Shown here: positions 32,421-40,659 of the stretch, piece by piece
How the letters are laid out: each line of letters begins with the position of its first letter
Position numbering within the stretch: the first letter of the stretch is position 1
Origin: Oleiagrimonas sp036379395
GTDB taxonomy: Bacteria > Pseudomonadota > Gammaproteobacteria > Xanthomonadales > Rhodanobacteraceae
Length of the DNA: 41,662 nt
Reading direction: 5' to 3'
Assembly: GCA_036379395.1 (NCBI GenBank)
Contig: DASVGR010000136.1
Span: 1 to 41,662, forward strand
Position numbers and translations under genes: made by a program
Notes under the pieces: generated by a model
What the model was told of the DNA's origin: nothing
Seen by the model: the letters and a program-made list of their open reading frames with translations, nothing else
Databases searched by the model: none

Positions 32421-34295
32421 ATGCGACGCCGAACTTTTTTGCGCTTGAGTGTCTTGACGCCGCTGGCGGCCTCGCTGGCCGGGTACGGGATGGAGGCCGT
32501 GGCACAGGGTCCGAAGGCGTCGTCCATGTCCACGGCCGAGCCGGATGCGCATCCGCACAAGTTCGGCTTTGCGCGTCAGCAGTTCATGCTTGACGGGCAG
32601 GTGTTCCAGATCCGCAGCGGCCAGATGGATCCCATCCGCATCCCGCGCGAACACTGGCGCCAGCGTATTCGCATGGCCAAGGCGATGGGCCTGAACACGA
32701 TCGCGCTGTATGTCATGTGGAACGCGCTCGAGAGCGAACCGGGAAAGTTCGATCTCGACACCGGGCGCTGCGATTTTGCGCATTTCATCGATTTGTGTGC
32801 GGCCGAAGGCATGTGGGTGTACCTGCGACCGGGGCCGTACGTGTGCGCGGAATGGGATTTCGGCGGCTTGCCGACGTACTTGCTGCGTGATCCGTCGATG
32901 CGCATCCGCGACGGCAAGGACAAGCGCTACATGGCTGCCGTGGCGCGCTACATGGATGCGGTCGCACCGCGCATCAAGTCGCGCATGGTGGCCAATGGCG
33001 GGCCGATCCTGATGGTGCAGGTCGAGAACGAGTACGCCTCGTTCGGCAAGGATCTGGCCTATCTCGAAACGTTGCAGAAGATGTGGCGCGCGCGTGGCAT
33101 CGAGGGGCCGTTCTCGTTGTCCGACGGCCTGGGGCAGATCGAGCACACCAAAACCTACATCCCCGGCACGGCCCTGGGCCTGGATGGTGGAACCCATTTT
33201 GCCAAGGCGCAGCTCATTGCCGGCGAGGCGCCGGTGTGGGTCGGCGAGGGTTATACCGGCTGGCTGTCGCACTGGGGCGACAAGGATTTCCAAACGTCAC
33301 ATTATTCGACGACGTTGCGCGAACTGATGGACGCCGGGCGCTCGTTCAACCTGTACGAGGTGCATGGCGGCACCAGCTTCGGCTTCGGCGCCGGCGCCAA
33401 TGCGGCGGCCGATGGCGATTCGTTCGGAGCCGACCTGACCAGTTACGACTATGGCGCCCCGATCAACGAGCGTGGCGTGGCGACCGGGGAATATCACCGT
33501 CTGCGTGCGATCATTTTCGGCGTGCTCGGGCGCGCGCCCGTCGCCATGCCGGAACCGCCGGTGGCGATCGAATTCGGTGCGGTCACGCCAACGCCATGGG
33601 CGTCCGTTTGGGACAACCTGCCGGCGCCGCGCGAAGTGAAGCATCCCCAGGCCAACGAATTGTTGTTCCATCAGCCACACGGACTGGTGTTGTATCGCAA
33701 GCGGGTGGAGGTGGCGAAGGCGGGCACGCTGGACCTGCCCGGCGTGCATGATTACGCGACGGTGTTTGCCGACGGCAAGCTTGTCGGCACGGTTTCGCGG
33801 GTGCAGGCCAAGGGGGTTCCCGAAGGCCATGCGGTGGAGGTGCCGGCCGGCACGCGCCAGCTCGACATTCTTGTCGATTGTTTCGGCCACGTCGGTTACG
33901 GCCACTACACGCACGATTACAAGGGCCTGGTCGAGGACGTGCGTCTGGATGGCGCGGTGCTGGAAGGTTGGCAGGTGTACAGCCTGCCGCTGGCATCCGG
34001 CGACGTGGCGCGGCTCAAGCCGACAGCCGATGCGAGTCGGCAGCCGGGCGTCTTTTTCCGCGCGCGCGTCGATCTGGCTTCTCCGGCCGATTGTTTCGTC
34101 GACATGAGCGCGTGGCACAAGGGCTACGTGTGGGTCAATGGTCACTTGTTGGGGCGGTACTGGAAGATCGGCCCGCAACAGCGGCTGTACTGTCCACAAG
34201 GGTGGTGGAAGGCCGGGGCGAATGAAGTGCTGATCTTTGACCAGCAGCAGACGCATCCGGCGCCCATCCGCGGAAGGGTCAGCCTGCACGTGTGA
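32421..34295 (+). CDS. Tat-exported GH35 beta-galactosidase
   Basis: A 624-residue exported enzyme. MRRRTFLRLSVLTPLAASLA is a twin-arginine signal. The barrel has RPGPYVCAEWDFGGLPTYL (residues 136-154), the acid/base Glu204 in VQVENEYASFG and the nucleophile Glu276 in WVGEGYTGWLSHWG. A beta-sandwich/jelly-roll part follows, with YVWVNGHLLGRYWKIGPQQ near the C-terminus. Two usually conserved histidines are replaced: SGxMHP reads SGQMDP (66-71), and WNxHE reads WNALE (100-104). The reaction is removal of terminal beta-galactose, retaining; linkage preference unknown. I use the ATG at 32421, 9 nt after GGAGG. It is divergent from the TBDR, so the pair probably shares control. Confidence 0.9.
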   Translation: MRRRTFLRLSVLTPLAASLAGYGMEAVAQGPKASSMSTAEPDAHPHKFGFARQQFMLDGQVFQIRSGQMDPIRIPREHWRQRIRMAKAMGLNTIALYVMWNALESEPGKFDLDTGRCDFAHFIDLCAAEGMWVYLRPGPYVCAEWDFGGLPTYLLRDPSMRIRDGKDKRYMAAVARYMDAVAPRIKSRMVANGGPILMVQVENEYASFGKDLAYLETLQKMWRARGIEGPFSLSDGLGQIEHTKTYIPGTALGLDGGTHFAKAQLIAGEAPVWVGEGYTGWLSHWGDKDFQTSHYSTTLRELMDAGRSFNLYEVHGGTSFGFGAGANAAADGDSFGADLTSYDYGAPINERGVATGEYHRLRAIIFGVLGRAPVAMPEPPVAIEFGAVTPTPWASVWDNLPAPREVKHPQANELLFHQPHGLVLYRKRVEVAKAGTLDLPGVHDYATVFADGKLVGTVSRVQAKGVPEGHAVEVPAGTRQLDILVDCFGHVGYGHYTHDYKGLVEDVRLDGAVLEGWQVYSLPLASGDVARLKPTADASRQPGVFFRARVDLASPADCFVDMSAWHKGYVWVNGHLLGRYWKIGPQQRLYCPQGWWKAGANEVLIFDQQQTHPAPIRGRVSLHV

Positions 34296-34327
34296 GTTTC
34301 AGACTCGTTGGACGGATGCACGAACGC

Positions 34328-34369
34328 AAACGCAAGACGGGAAGGCCAGGGCCTTCCCGTCTTGCGTTT
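34328..34369. terminator. Strong bidirectional terminator between GH35 and rne
   Basis: A perfect 19-bp stem (34328-34346 with 34351-34369), loop CAGG, followed by T runs on both strands. It closes GH35 on the plus strand and rne on the minus strand, and also marks the end of the accessory island. Confidence 0.95.
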
Positions 34370-34387
34370 TGTCACCCGATGGTCGGA

Positions 34388-37333
34388 TTACTGATCGGCT
34401 TTCGGCGCGGTCGGTTCATGGCGTGCCGATGCGGCGGGCGCGCCCAGCAGCTCGCCCTGTGCCGGTGCCGCCGGTTTGACCTCGGGGGGCGGTGCCGGCT
34501 TGTGTTCCGTGAGGGCGGGTGCCGGTGTGGCGGCCGTGTGGACGGGCTGCGCGGCCGGAACGGGAGTGGCCGGAGGCACGGCGACCGGGGCCGGCTTGGG
34601 AACAATGGTCGGCGACATGGCGACAGGGGCGGATTCAGTCCGGGTCGTGGCCGGCGTGGCGGCAACGCGAGCAGGCGCGGGTGAAGTCGCCTGGGACGGC
34701 GCGCCTGCATTTGCCGTGGAGACCGGGGCGACATGCGGCGTCGACTGGGGTTTGGCTTCCGCGATCGGAGTCGAAGCAGGAGTTGGGCTTGGCGCCGTGG
34801 AAGTCGCCTTCGGCGTGGCTGCCGGCGTGGTTGCCGATGCACCGGATGCCGGGGGCGTCGCGGTGGCGGACCGACGTTGCGGCACGGCTTCGGCGGCCGG
34901 CTTGTTGTCGGCCGGCTTGGCTGCCGCTTTCGGCGCGGAGGTCGGCGCGTTCGTGACGGCATTGCCGCGGTTGTCGGCATCCTCGTCGTCGTAATCGCGC
35001 GAGTTGACCGTCTGGGCATTGGCGTTCTGCGGTACCGCGGCATCTCCATTGGTACGGCGACGGCGGCGGCCACCGCGACGGCCGCGCCGACGACGCTGAC
35101 CGTTGCCTTCAGCCGTGGACGTTTCCGTGTCCGTCTCCGGAGCACGGGCAGGGATGGCGGCTGTCGGAGCCTGGGTCGGGACGGCTTCTTCCCTGGGTTT
35201 GGTCACGTCCGCCGCCTTGGGAGCGGCTTTGGGAGCCGTGTCAGCCGCTTTGGCGGGGGCATTGGCACCGGCATTGGCGGGCTTGCCACGGACACCGGCA
35301 TCGTTGGCGGCCTTGCCGGCTTCCTTGCGCGCGTTGTTGTTGCCGCGCTCGTTGCGTGGCGCCTTGGCGTTGCCCGAATTCGGGCCTTGCGCGGCGTTTG
35401 GCGCATTGTTGCGGCGCGAACGGTTGCCACTCTTGGAAGTGTTGTCGGCCCGATCGGCGTCGTTGCCGCGATTGCCGGTCTGGCGGCGTTGGCGCTGGCT
35501 GTCCGATGACGGGCCGTTGCCTCGACGGGAAGCATTGCCGGCGTTGTCCGCGCGACGGGTGGACGCGCCTTGCTGACGGGTGTTCGACGGCTTGTTCGGG
35601 GCAGGGAGGGCAGTCGTGGTTTCGTGGCTGCCGCCGCCGAACCAGCCGAACAGGCGTGAAAGGATGCCGCCGCTGGCCGGTGCCGCTTGCGGCTTGGCCG
35701 TCGGAGCCGCGGCTGGGGCGTGTTCATGCACCGGTGCCGGCGTGGACGGGATGATGCGGCTCACGGCGGGCTCGTCGCCGTGGTTTTCCTGGCCCATCTT
35801 GCGCAGCGGCTGTTCGGCCACCGGCGTCAGGCGCTCGTAGCTGGGCTGGCTGTGTTCGCCCATGTCGGCATCGCGGATGCGCGTGATTTCAAGATGCGGC
35901 GTTTCCAGCTTGTCGTCGGCCACCACCACCACGTGCACCTTGTGGCGCAGTTCGATCTCGACCACGCTGGCGCGCTTTTCGTTGAGCAGGAAGTTGGCCA
36001 CGCTGACCGGTACCTGCACCAGCACTTGGCCGGTCGAATCCTTCATGGCGTGTTCTTCGATCACGCGCAGCGTCGACAGCGACAGCGATTCGACCGAACG
36101 GATGAAACCGTGGCCTTCGCAACGCGGACACAGGATCTGCGTGGATTCGCCCAGGCTGGGGCGCAGGCGCTGGCGCGACATTTCCATCAGGCCAAAGCGT
36201 GAGATGCGGCCGACCTGGATGCGCGCACGGTCGGTCTTCAGCGCGTCCTTGAGCTTTTCCTCGATTTCGCGCTGATGGCGCGGGCTGTCCATGTCGATGA
36301 AGTCGATCACGACCAAGCCGCCGACGTCACGGATGCGCATCTGGCGGGCCACTTCGACGGCCGCTTCCAGATTGGTGTGGAACGCGGTTTCCTCGATGTC
36401 GCTGCCCTTGGTGGCGCGCGCCGAGTTGACGTCGATCGAGGTCAGCGCCTCGGTCGGGTCGATGACGATGGAACCGCCGGACGGCAGGCGCACGTTGCGC
36501 GCGAAGGCGTCGTTGATGGCGCTTTCGATCTGGAAGCGCGAGAACAGAGGAATGTCGTCGCGGTAGAACTTGAGCTTGTTCAGCGAGCCGGGCATGACCT
36601 GCTGCATGAACTCGCGCGCGTCGTTGTACATCGACTCCTCGTCGATGAGGATTTCGCCGATGTCGCTGCGCAGGTAGTCGCGCAGGGCACGGATGAACAG
36701 GCGCGATTCCTGGTAAATCAGGAACGGACCCTTGCGCTGCGAAGCGGCCGCGGAAATGGCCTTCCACAGTTGCAGCAGGTAATCGAGATCCCACTGCAGT
36801 TCTTCGGCGTCGCGGCCGGTACCGGCGGTGCGCACGATCAGGCCCATGCCGTCGGGCACGCTGACGTGTTCCAGGGCTTCTTTCAGCGCGCGGCGATCCT
36901 CGCCCTCGATGCGGCGCGACACGCCACCGGCGTTCGGGCTGTTCGGCATCAACACCATGTAGCGGCCGGCCAGCGAGATGTAGGTGGTCAGCGCCGCGCC
37001 CTTGTTGCCGCGCTCTTCCTTTTCCACCTGGACGATGACGTCCTGGCCTTCCTTGAGCAGCTCGCGGATGCCGGCCTTGTGCGGATCGACACCGGGCTGG
37101 AAGTATTCGCGCGAGATTTCCTTCAGTGGCAAAAAGCCGTGGCGTTCGACACCGTAATCGATGAAGCAGGCTTCCAGGGACGGCTCGACGCGGGTGATGC
37201 GGCCCTTGTAGATGTTGGATTTTTTCTGTTCGTTGGAGGGGATCTCGATGTCGAGATCGTAAAGCGACTGGCCATCGACAATGGCCACGCGCAACTCTTC
37301 ACGCTGAGTTGCGTTGATCAGCATACGCTTCAT
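34388..37333 (-). CDS. rne: Ribonuclease E
   Basis: The central endoribonuclease of mRNA decay and rRNA/tRNA processing, and scaffold of the degradosome. The 981-residue protein starts MKRMLINATQREELRVAIVDG. An S1 RNA-binding domain follows (about residues 35-125). The DNase I-like catalytic region has TSIDVNSARATKG and VIDFIDMD, whose Asps bind magnesium, and the zinc link is in CPRCEGHGF near residue 405. A hydrophobic patch, GILSRLFGWFGG, may be the membrane anchor. The last 400 residues are disordered, with Arg-rich blocks (RRRRGRRGGRRRRR) and Pro/Ala repeats. The ATG at 37333 has GAGGA 8 nt upstream; frame before it is leader. Confidence 0.97.
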   Translation of the reverse strand: MKRMLINATQREELRVAIVDGQSLYDLDIEIPSNEQKKSNIYKGRITRVEPSLEACFIDYGVERHGFLPLKEISREYFQPGVDPHKAGIRELLKEGQDVIVQVEKEERGNKGAALTTYISLAGRYMVLMPNSPNAGGVSRRIEGEDRRALKEALEHVSVPDGMGLIVRTAGTGRDAEELQWDLDYLLQLWKAISAAASQRKGPFLIYQESRLFIRALRDYLRSDIGEILIDEESMYNDAREFMQQVMPGSLNKLKFYRDDIPLFSRFQIESAINDAFARNVRLPSGGSIVIDPTEALTSIDVNSARATKGSDIEETAFHTNLEAAVEVARQMRIRDVGGLVVIDFIDMDSPRHQREIEEKLKDALKTDRARIQVGRISRFGLMEMSRQRLRPSLGESTQILCPRCEGHGFIRSVESLSLSTLRVIEEHAMKDSTGQVLVQVPVSVANFLLNEKRASVVEIELRHKVHVVVVADDKLETPHLEITRIRDADMGEHSQPSYERLTPVAEQPLRKMGQENHGDEPAVSRIIPSTPAPVHEHAPAAAPTAKPQAAPASGGILSRLFGWFGGGSHETTTALPAPNKPSNTRQQGASTRRADNAGNASRRGNGPSSDSQRQRRQTGNRGNDADRADNTSKSGNRSRRNNAPNAAQGPNSGNAKAPRNERGNNNARKEAGKAANDAGVRGKPANAGANAPAKAADTAPKAAPKAADVTKPREEAVPTQAPTAAIPARAPETDTETSTAEGNGQRRRRGRRGGRRRRRTNGDAAVPQNANAQTVNSRDYDDEDADNRGNAVTNAPTSAPKAAAKPADNKPAAEAVPQRRSATATPPASGASATTPAATPKATSTAPSPTPASTPIAEAKPQSTPHVAPVSTANAGAPSQATSPAPARVAATPATTRTESAPVAMSPTIVPKPAPVAVPPATPVPAAQPVHTAATPAPALTEHKPAPPPEVKPAAPAQGELLGAPAASARHEPTAPKADQ

Positions 37334-37690
37334 TTTTACATCCTCGGCGCTCGACCGTGGACTGCGTCGCGATTCCGCGCCGAATTCGGCGGCGGAGCCG
37401 CGCAAGCCGTGGGCGTGGCACGCCACCACGGGAGCGCTTTGTATCTGCCGGCGCAACATCTGCGCCTGGCGGTTTATAGGTGCCCTTTTGCGCTGCCGGG
37501 ACTCCACGCCGCCATGACGGGGGCGGGCAATCCGCGATCCGACCCGTTAGGATTACGCGGCGGCCGAGGGCTCCTCCCGGAGTTGGCTCGGGCGCCGGCG
37601 CAGGCCGGCGGGCGGATGCGTCGTCACGCCGTCTGACCGGCGCTGACGCGAAACGCCCGTGAAGTGTAACACACCGGCCGATTTTTCCAA
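37334..37690 (-). promoter_or_regulatory. rne promoter and long structured leader
   Basis: On the minus strand -35 TTGGAA (37685-37690) and -10 TACACT (37663-37668) are 16 nt apart, giving a leader of about 320 nt before rne. The leader holds GC-rich hairpins, for example CGCCGGC (37593-37599) with GCCGGCG (37604-37610), and another at 37407-37432. In E. coli a 361-nt leader mediates rne autoregulation; by analogy this one may do the same. Confidence 0.5.
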
Positions 37691-37707
37691 TACTTACGCG
37701 GACTTCG

Positions 37708-38670
37708 ATGAATCTCGATACAAAGCAATCAGGCCCCGCCGTGCGTCTGGCGACGGTTCCCGACGACCGCGACGGGCAGCGCATCGACAATTTTCTGACC
37801 GGACAACTCAAGGGCGTACCGAAAAGCCTGGTCTACCGCCTGCTGCGTACCGGGCAAGTACGCATCAACGGCAAGCGCGCCAAACCCGATGCGCGCGTTT
37901 CCGGAGGCGACACAGTGCGCATTCCTCCCGTGCGGACGGCAGTGGCGGGCGAGTCCGGACCGGCGCCGAGGGCGATGATCGAGCGCGTGGTGCAGTCGAT
38001 AATTTTCGAAGACCGGGATTTCCTGGTCCTCGACAAGCCGGCCGGCATTGCCGCTCATGGCGGCAGCGGCGTCGCTTTCGGCGCGATCGAACTGCTGCGC
38101 GCGGCACGACCGGACGAAACCCTGGAACTGGCACACCGGCTGGACCGCGACACCAGCGGCGTGCTCGTCCTCGCGCGCCGGCGCGCGGCGCTGACCGCCC
38201 TGCAGGAACTGATTCGCGAAGGACACATCACCAAGCAGTATCTGGCCTTGTTGCACGGGCACCCCAAGCGCGCGCGATTCGATGTCAATGTGCCTTTGCG
38301 CAAATTCGATTTGCAGGGTGGCGAGCGCATGGTGCGTGTGAGCGACGACGGTAAGCCCGCGCTGACCGCGTTCAAGGTGCTCGGCAACTACGCAGATGCC
38401 AGTCTCGCCGAAGTGACTTTGTATACTGGGCGCACGCACCAGATTCGCGTGCATGCGCAACATGCCGGTCATCCTCTCGCCGGCGACGAAAAGTACGGAT
38501 TGCGCGAGTTCAACAAGGCCATGCGCGCTTTCGGCCTGCGCCGCCTGTTTCTGCACGCGGCGCGCTTCGAGTTCGAGTTGAATGGCAAGACGCACAGTTT
38601 TTCCGCGCCGCTGGCGCCGGACCTGGCGGACGTTCTCGACCGCCTGCCTACTGGAAAAACCGCGCGCTGA
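37708..38670 (+). CDS. rluC: 23S rRNA pseudouridine synthase C
   Basis: Makes pseudouridines at 955, 2504 and 2580 (E. coli numbering) of 23S rRNA. The 320-residue protein has an N-terminal S4 RNA-binding domain (about residues 24-85, including KSLVYRLLRTGQVRINGKR). The catalytic Asp146 is in HRLDRDTSGVLVLA. LYTGRTHQIRVHAQHAGHPLAGDEKYG forms the conserved C-terminal part of the active site. It is divergent from rne, as in E. coli, where the two share a control region. Its last 23 nt overlap the convergent CPBP-like gene. Confidence 0.95.
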   Translation: MNLDTKQSGPAVRLATVPDDRDGQRIDNFLTGQLKGVPKSLVYRLLRTGQVRINGKRAKPDARVSGGDTVRIPPVRTAVAGESGPAPRAMIERVVQSIIFEDRDFLVLDKPAGIAAHGGSGVAFGAIELLRAARPDETLELAHRLDRDTSGVLVLARRRAALTALQELIREGHITKQYLALLHGHPKRARFDVNVPLRKFDLQGGERMVRVSDDGKPALTAFKVLGNYADASLAEVTLYTGRTHQIRVHAQHAGHPLAGDEKYGLREFNKAMRAFGLRRLFLHAARFEFELNGKTHSFSAPLAPDLADVLDRLPTGKTAR

Positions 38671-40234
38671 CCTCGGCCGAGTACAGCCAGTCCGGCGGCA
38701 GCAGTGCGATCAACACGAGTGCGCTGGCGGCATGCGAAAACGCGAGCGGCAACAAGGCGCGCTCGCGCAAGTAGAGCGCGCACCAGCACAACCCACCGAA
38801 AAACGTGGCGAGCATCAAACCGGCGTTCGGCGTGTGCATCAAGGCGAAGCCGAGTGCGCCGAAATACTGCGCAAGCACCGTGCTCCCGGTAACGAGTTTC
38901 CAGCGACTGGTGCATACGACACAGACCAGATACTGCTGGATAAGCGCCCAACCGAGATAGCGCCACACATGCGCCGCACTGATCGACCGGATCGAGACGT
39001 CGCCAGAAAAATGCGCGGCAATGCCGATGCCCGCAGCGAGTGCGACCACCGCGGCTGCAAGCAGCCACGCGCGCGTACCGCCGTTCCATTTCCAGTCGCG
39101 GGGAAAACCGAGGGTGACCGCATAGGCGCCGACGCTGGCAATCAGGAATTTCTGGTTGGCGCCGACTTCGCCGGTGAAATGCCCACCGACGACCAGCCAC
39201 AACGGCGCGGCAAGCACCAGTACGATTTCCAGCGCGGCGCGCACACGCGGCTGGCGTGGCGGGAAAATGCGCGCGAATAACAGTACGGCAGCGAATGCGA
39301 TCAGCGCGGTCCAACGCAGTGCGACGGGAATATCTGCGATGCCTGATCGTGTCGTTGGCGTGCGCGCAAGGGCGAAGGTTGCATCCAACGCATTCTGAGG
39401 CACGACGACCGCGGCCGGCAGTGCATGTAGGATCGTATCGAACATCAGGCGTTGCTGTTCGACGCGACGCGTTTGTGGAATCGCAAGAATCGGCGCGCCC
39501 AACTTCGCCAACCCAGCTATTTGCGCGGCGCCGAATCCGGTATCCGGCACGCGATATACCGGAATGACGCCGGGCGCTGCGGACTCGCCCGGTTGGGCGA
39601 GCATGATGGGGTGCGTCAGTTCGAGCGGCTCGTATTGCACGGGACGATCGAGCGTGGCGCCGTTGAATTGCAAGGTCGCTCCCTGCGGCAGCGTGAAACG
39701 CAGGCGCAACATGGCGGCCACTTCCGGCTGGCGAATCGCCATGCCGTCGGGTGTTCGCCACTCGAACTTTTCCATGTCGATGTTGGTCGCCGTGGAGATC
39801 CCGGCGAGAGGGAACGGCGCACTTGTCCATGCACCGCCGTCGAGACGTTCACGGACGACCAGTTGTACCTGCGCGGCCGCATTCGCGAATGCGAACAGGC
39901 GCAGCCGCGGGAAATCGCGCAACGGGATGTTGCGTTCCAGACGCAGGCCGATCTCGAAAGGCTGGCCGCGTGATGTCACCAGCAGGCAATCGTCGGCGAA
40001 ATCGGCTTGCGCATCGCCGAAAACGCGCTGGGCGACGATGTCTTGCGGACGATAACCCCATTGCCACGGCGTTTCGCCCGACGCGGCGAGGGCCAACGTG
40101 CGCGCGGCATCGTTACGAAGATGCGCGGTGAACTGCCGTTGGGCGAGATGTTCCAGACCCCAGGCGGTAAAGCAGAGCAGGGCGGCGAACGCCAGCGCCG
40201 TGGCAATCGTCGCGCGTTTGCCCTCAGTTTGCAG
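38648..40234 (-). CDS. CPBP-like membrane protein with degenerate protease motif; start uncertain
   Basis: A protein of about 528 residues: an N-terminal membrane helix (ATIATALAFAALLCFTAWGL), a large extracytoplasmic beta-rich region, then 7-8 helices with a CPBP/Rce1-like core. Motif 2 FALMH and motif 3 SHAAS are present, but motif 1 reads ALIQQYLV, with QQ in place of the catalytic EE, so it may not be an active protease. No ATG, GTG or TTG precedes the helix in frame. I propose CTG at 40234, with GAGG 6 nt upstream; the first conventional start is a TTG at 40096, which would drop the helix. It overlaps phhB by 11 nt and rluC by 23 nt. Confidence 0.7.
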   Translation of the reverse strand: MQTEGKRATIATALAFAALLCFTAWGLEHLAQRQFTAHLRNDAARTLALAASGETPWQWGYRPQDIVAQRVFGDAQADFADDCLLVTSRGQPFEIGLRLERNIPLRDFPRLRLFAFANAAAQVQLVVRERLDGGAWTSAPFPLAGISTATNIDMEKFEWRTPDGMAIRQPEVAAMLRLRFTLPQGATLQFNGATLDRPVQYEPLELTHPIMLAQPGESAAPGVIPVYRVPDTGFGAAQIAGLAKLGAPILAIPQTRRVEQQRLMFDTILHALPAAVVVPQNALDATFALARTPTTRSGIADIPVALRWTALIAFAAVLLFARIFPPRQPRVRAALEIVLVLAAPLWLVVGGHFTGEVGANQKFLIASVGAYAVTLGFPRDWKWNGGTRAWLLAAAVVALAAGIGIAAHFSGDVSIRSISAAHVWRYLGWALIQQYLVCVVCTSRWKLVTGSTVLAQYFGALGFALMHTPNAGLMLATFFGGLCWCALYLRERALLPLAFSHAASALVLIALLPPDWLYSAEVSARFFQ

Positions 40235-40565
40235 ACAGCGCCTCGGCTTTGGCGGCGCAAATGAAATCGTTCAGCGACAGGCCGCCGACGTCGTGCGTCG
40301 AGAAGCGGACCAGGCACCGGCCCCAGCCCAGTTCCAGATCGGGATGATGGTTTTCGTTCTCCGCGATGAATCCAAGTGCGTTCACGAACGCCAGCGCATG
40401 AAGGAAGTCCGCAAAACGGAATTCGCGGCGGATATCGACGTTGCCAGGCCCGAATTCCCAGCCATCGAGAACGCCCAGCAGTTCCTTTGCGCGCGCTGCG
40501 GACAGTTGGTTTTCCTTGCCCTTGAGCGGTTTGCAACGTTGCTTGCGCAGTTCGTCGGCGGTCAT
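40224..40565 (-). CDS. phhB: Pterin-4a-carbinolamine dehydratase
   Basis: Dehydrates 4a-hydroxytetrahydrobiopterin, regenerating the pterin cofactor of phenylalanine hydroxylase. The 113-residue protein has the family motif NENHHPDLELGWGRCLVRF, whose paired His residues act in catalysis, and FADFLHALAFVNALGFIAE before it, then LSLNDFICAAKAEAL. The start is the ATG at 40565 with GAGGAA 7 nt upstream. No phhA is next to it here, so the partner must be elsewhere. The 3' end overlaps the CPBP-like gene, suggesting co-transcription. An extended -10 promoter lies 26 nt upstream. Confidence 0.95.
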   Translation of the reverse strand: MTADELRKQRCKPLKGKENQLSAARAKELLGVLDGWEFGPGNVDIRREFRFADFLHALAFVNALGFIAENENHHPDLELGWGRCLVRFSTHDVGGLSLNDFICAAKAEALSAN

Positions 40566-40590
40566 GGCGGGTTCCTCGCGTGTCGTCGAA

Positions 40591-40599
40591 AGTATAGCA
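40591..40599 (-). promoter_or_regulatory. Probable extended -10 promoter of phhB
   Basis: On the minus strand TATACT (40591-40596) is directly preceded by TGC, giving an extended -10. No good -35 was found. Start would be near 40584, with a leader of about 19 nt before the ATG at 40565. It is back to back with the nfuA promoter. Confidence 0.5.
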
Positions 40600-40602
40600 A
40601 CC

Positions 40603-40636
40603 GTGACGCGGCGCCAATTCAGGACTAAAATAGTCC
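40603..40636 (+). promoter_or_regulatory. nfuA promoter with IscR-type operator over the -10
   Basis: -35 GTGACG (40603-40608) and -10 TAAAAT (40626-40631) are 17 nt apart. The perfect inverted repeat GGACTA-AAA-TAGTCC (40622-40636) covers the -10 and continues into CGGTAT. It matches the type 1 IscR consensus core GACTrwwwyAGTC. Repression of nfuA by cluster-loaded IscR is inferred. Confidence 0.68.
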
Positions 40637-40659
40637 GGTATTTATTTGACGATAACGCC

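Noticed and set aside
34733..35576. Gly/Val/Ala-rich plus-strand frames opposite the rne C-terminus
   Set aside because: They arise from the complement of the Pro/Ala/Arg repeats of RNase E; no signal or start context.
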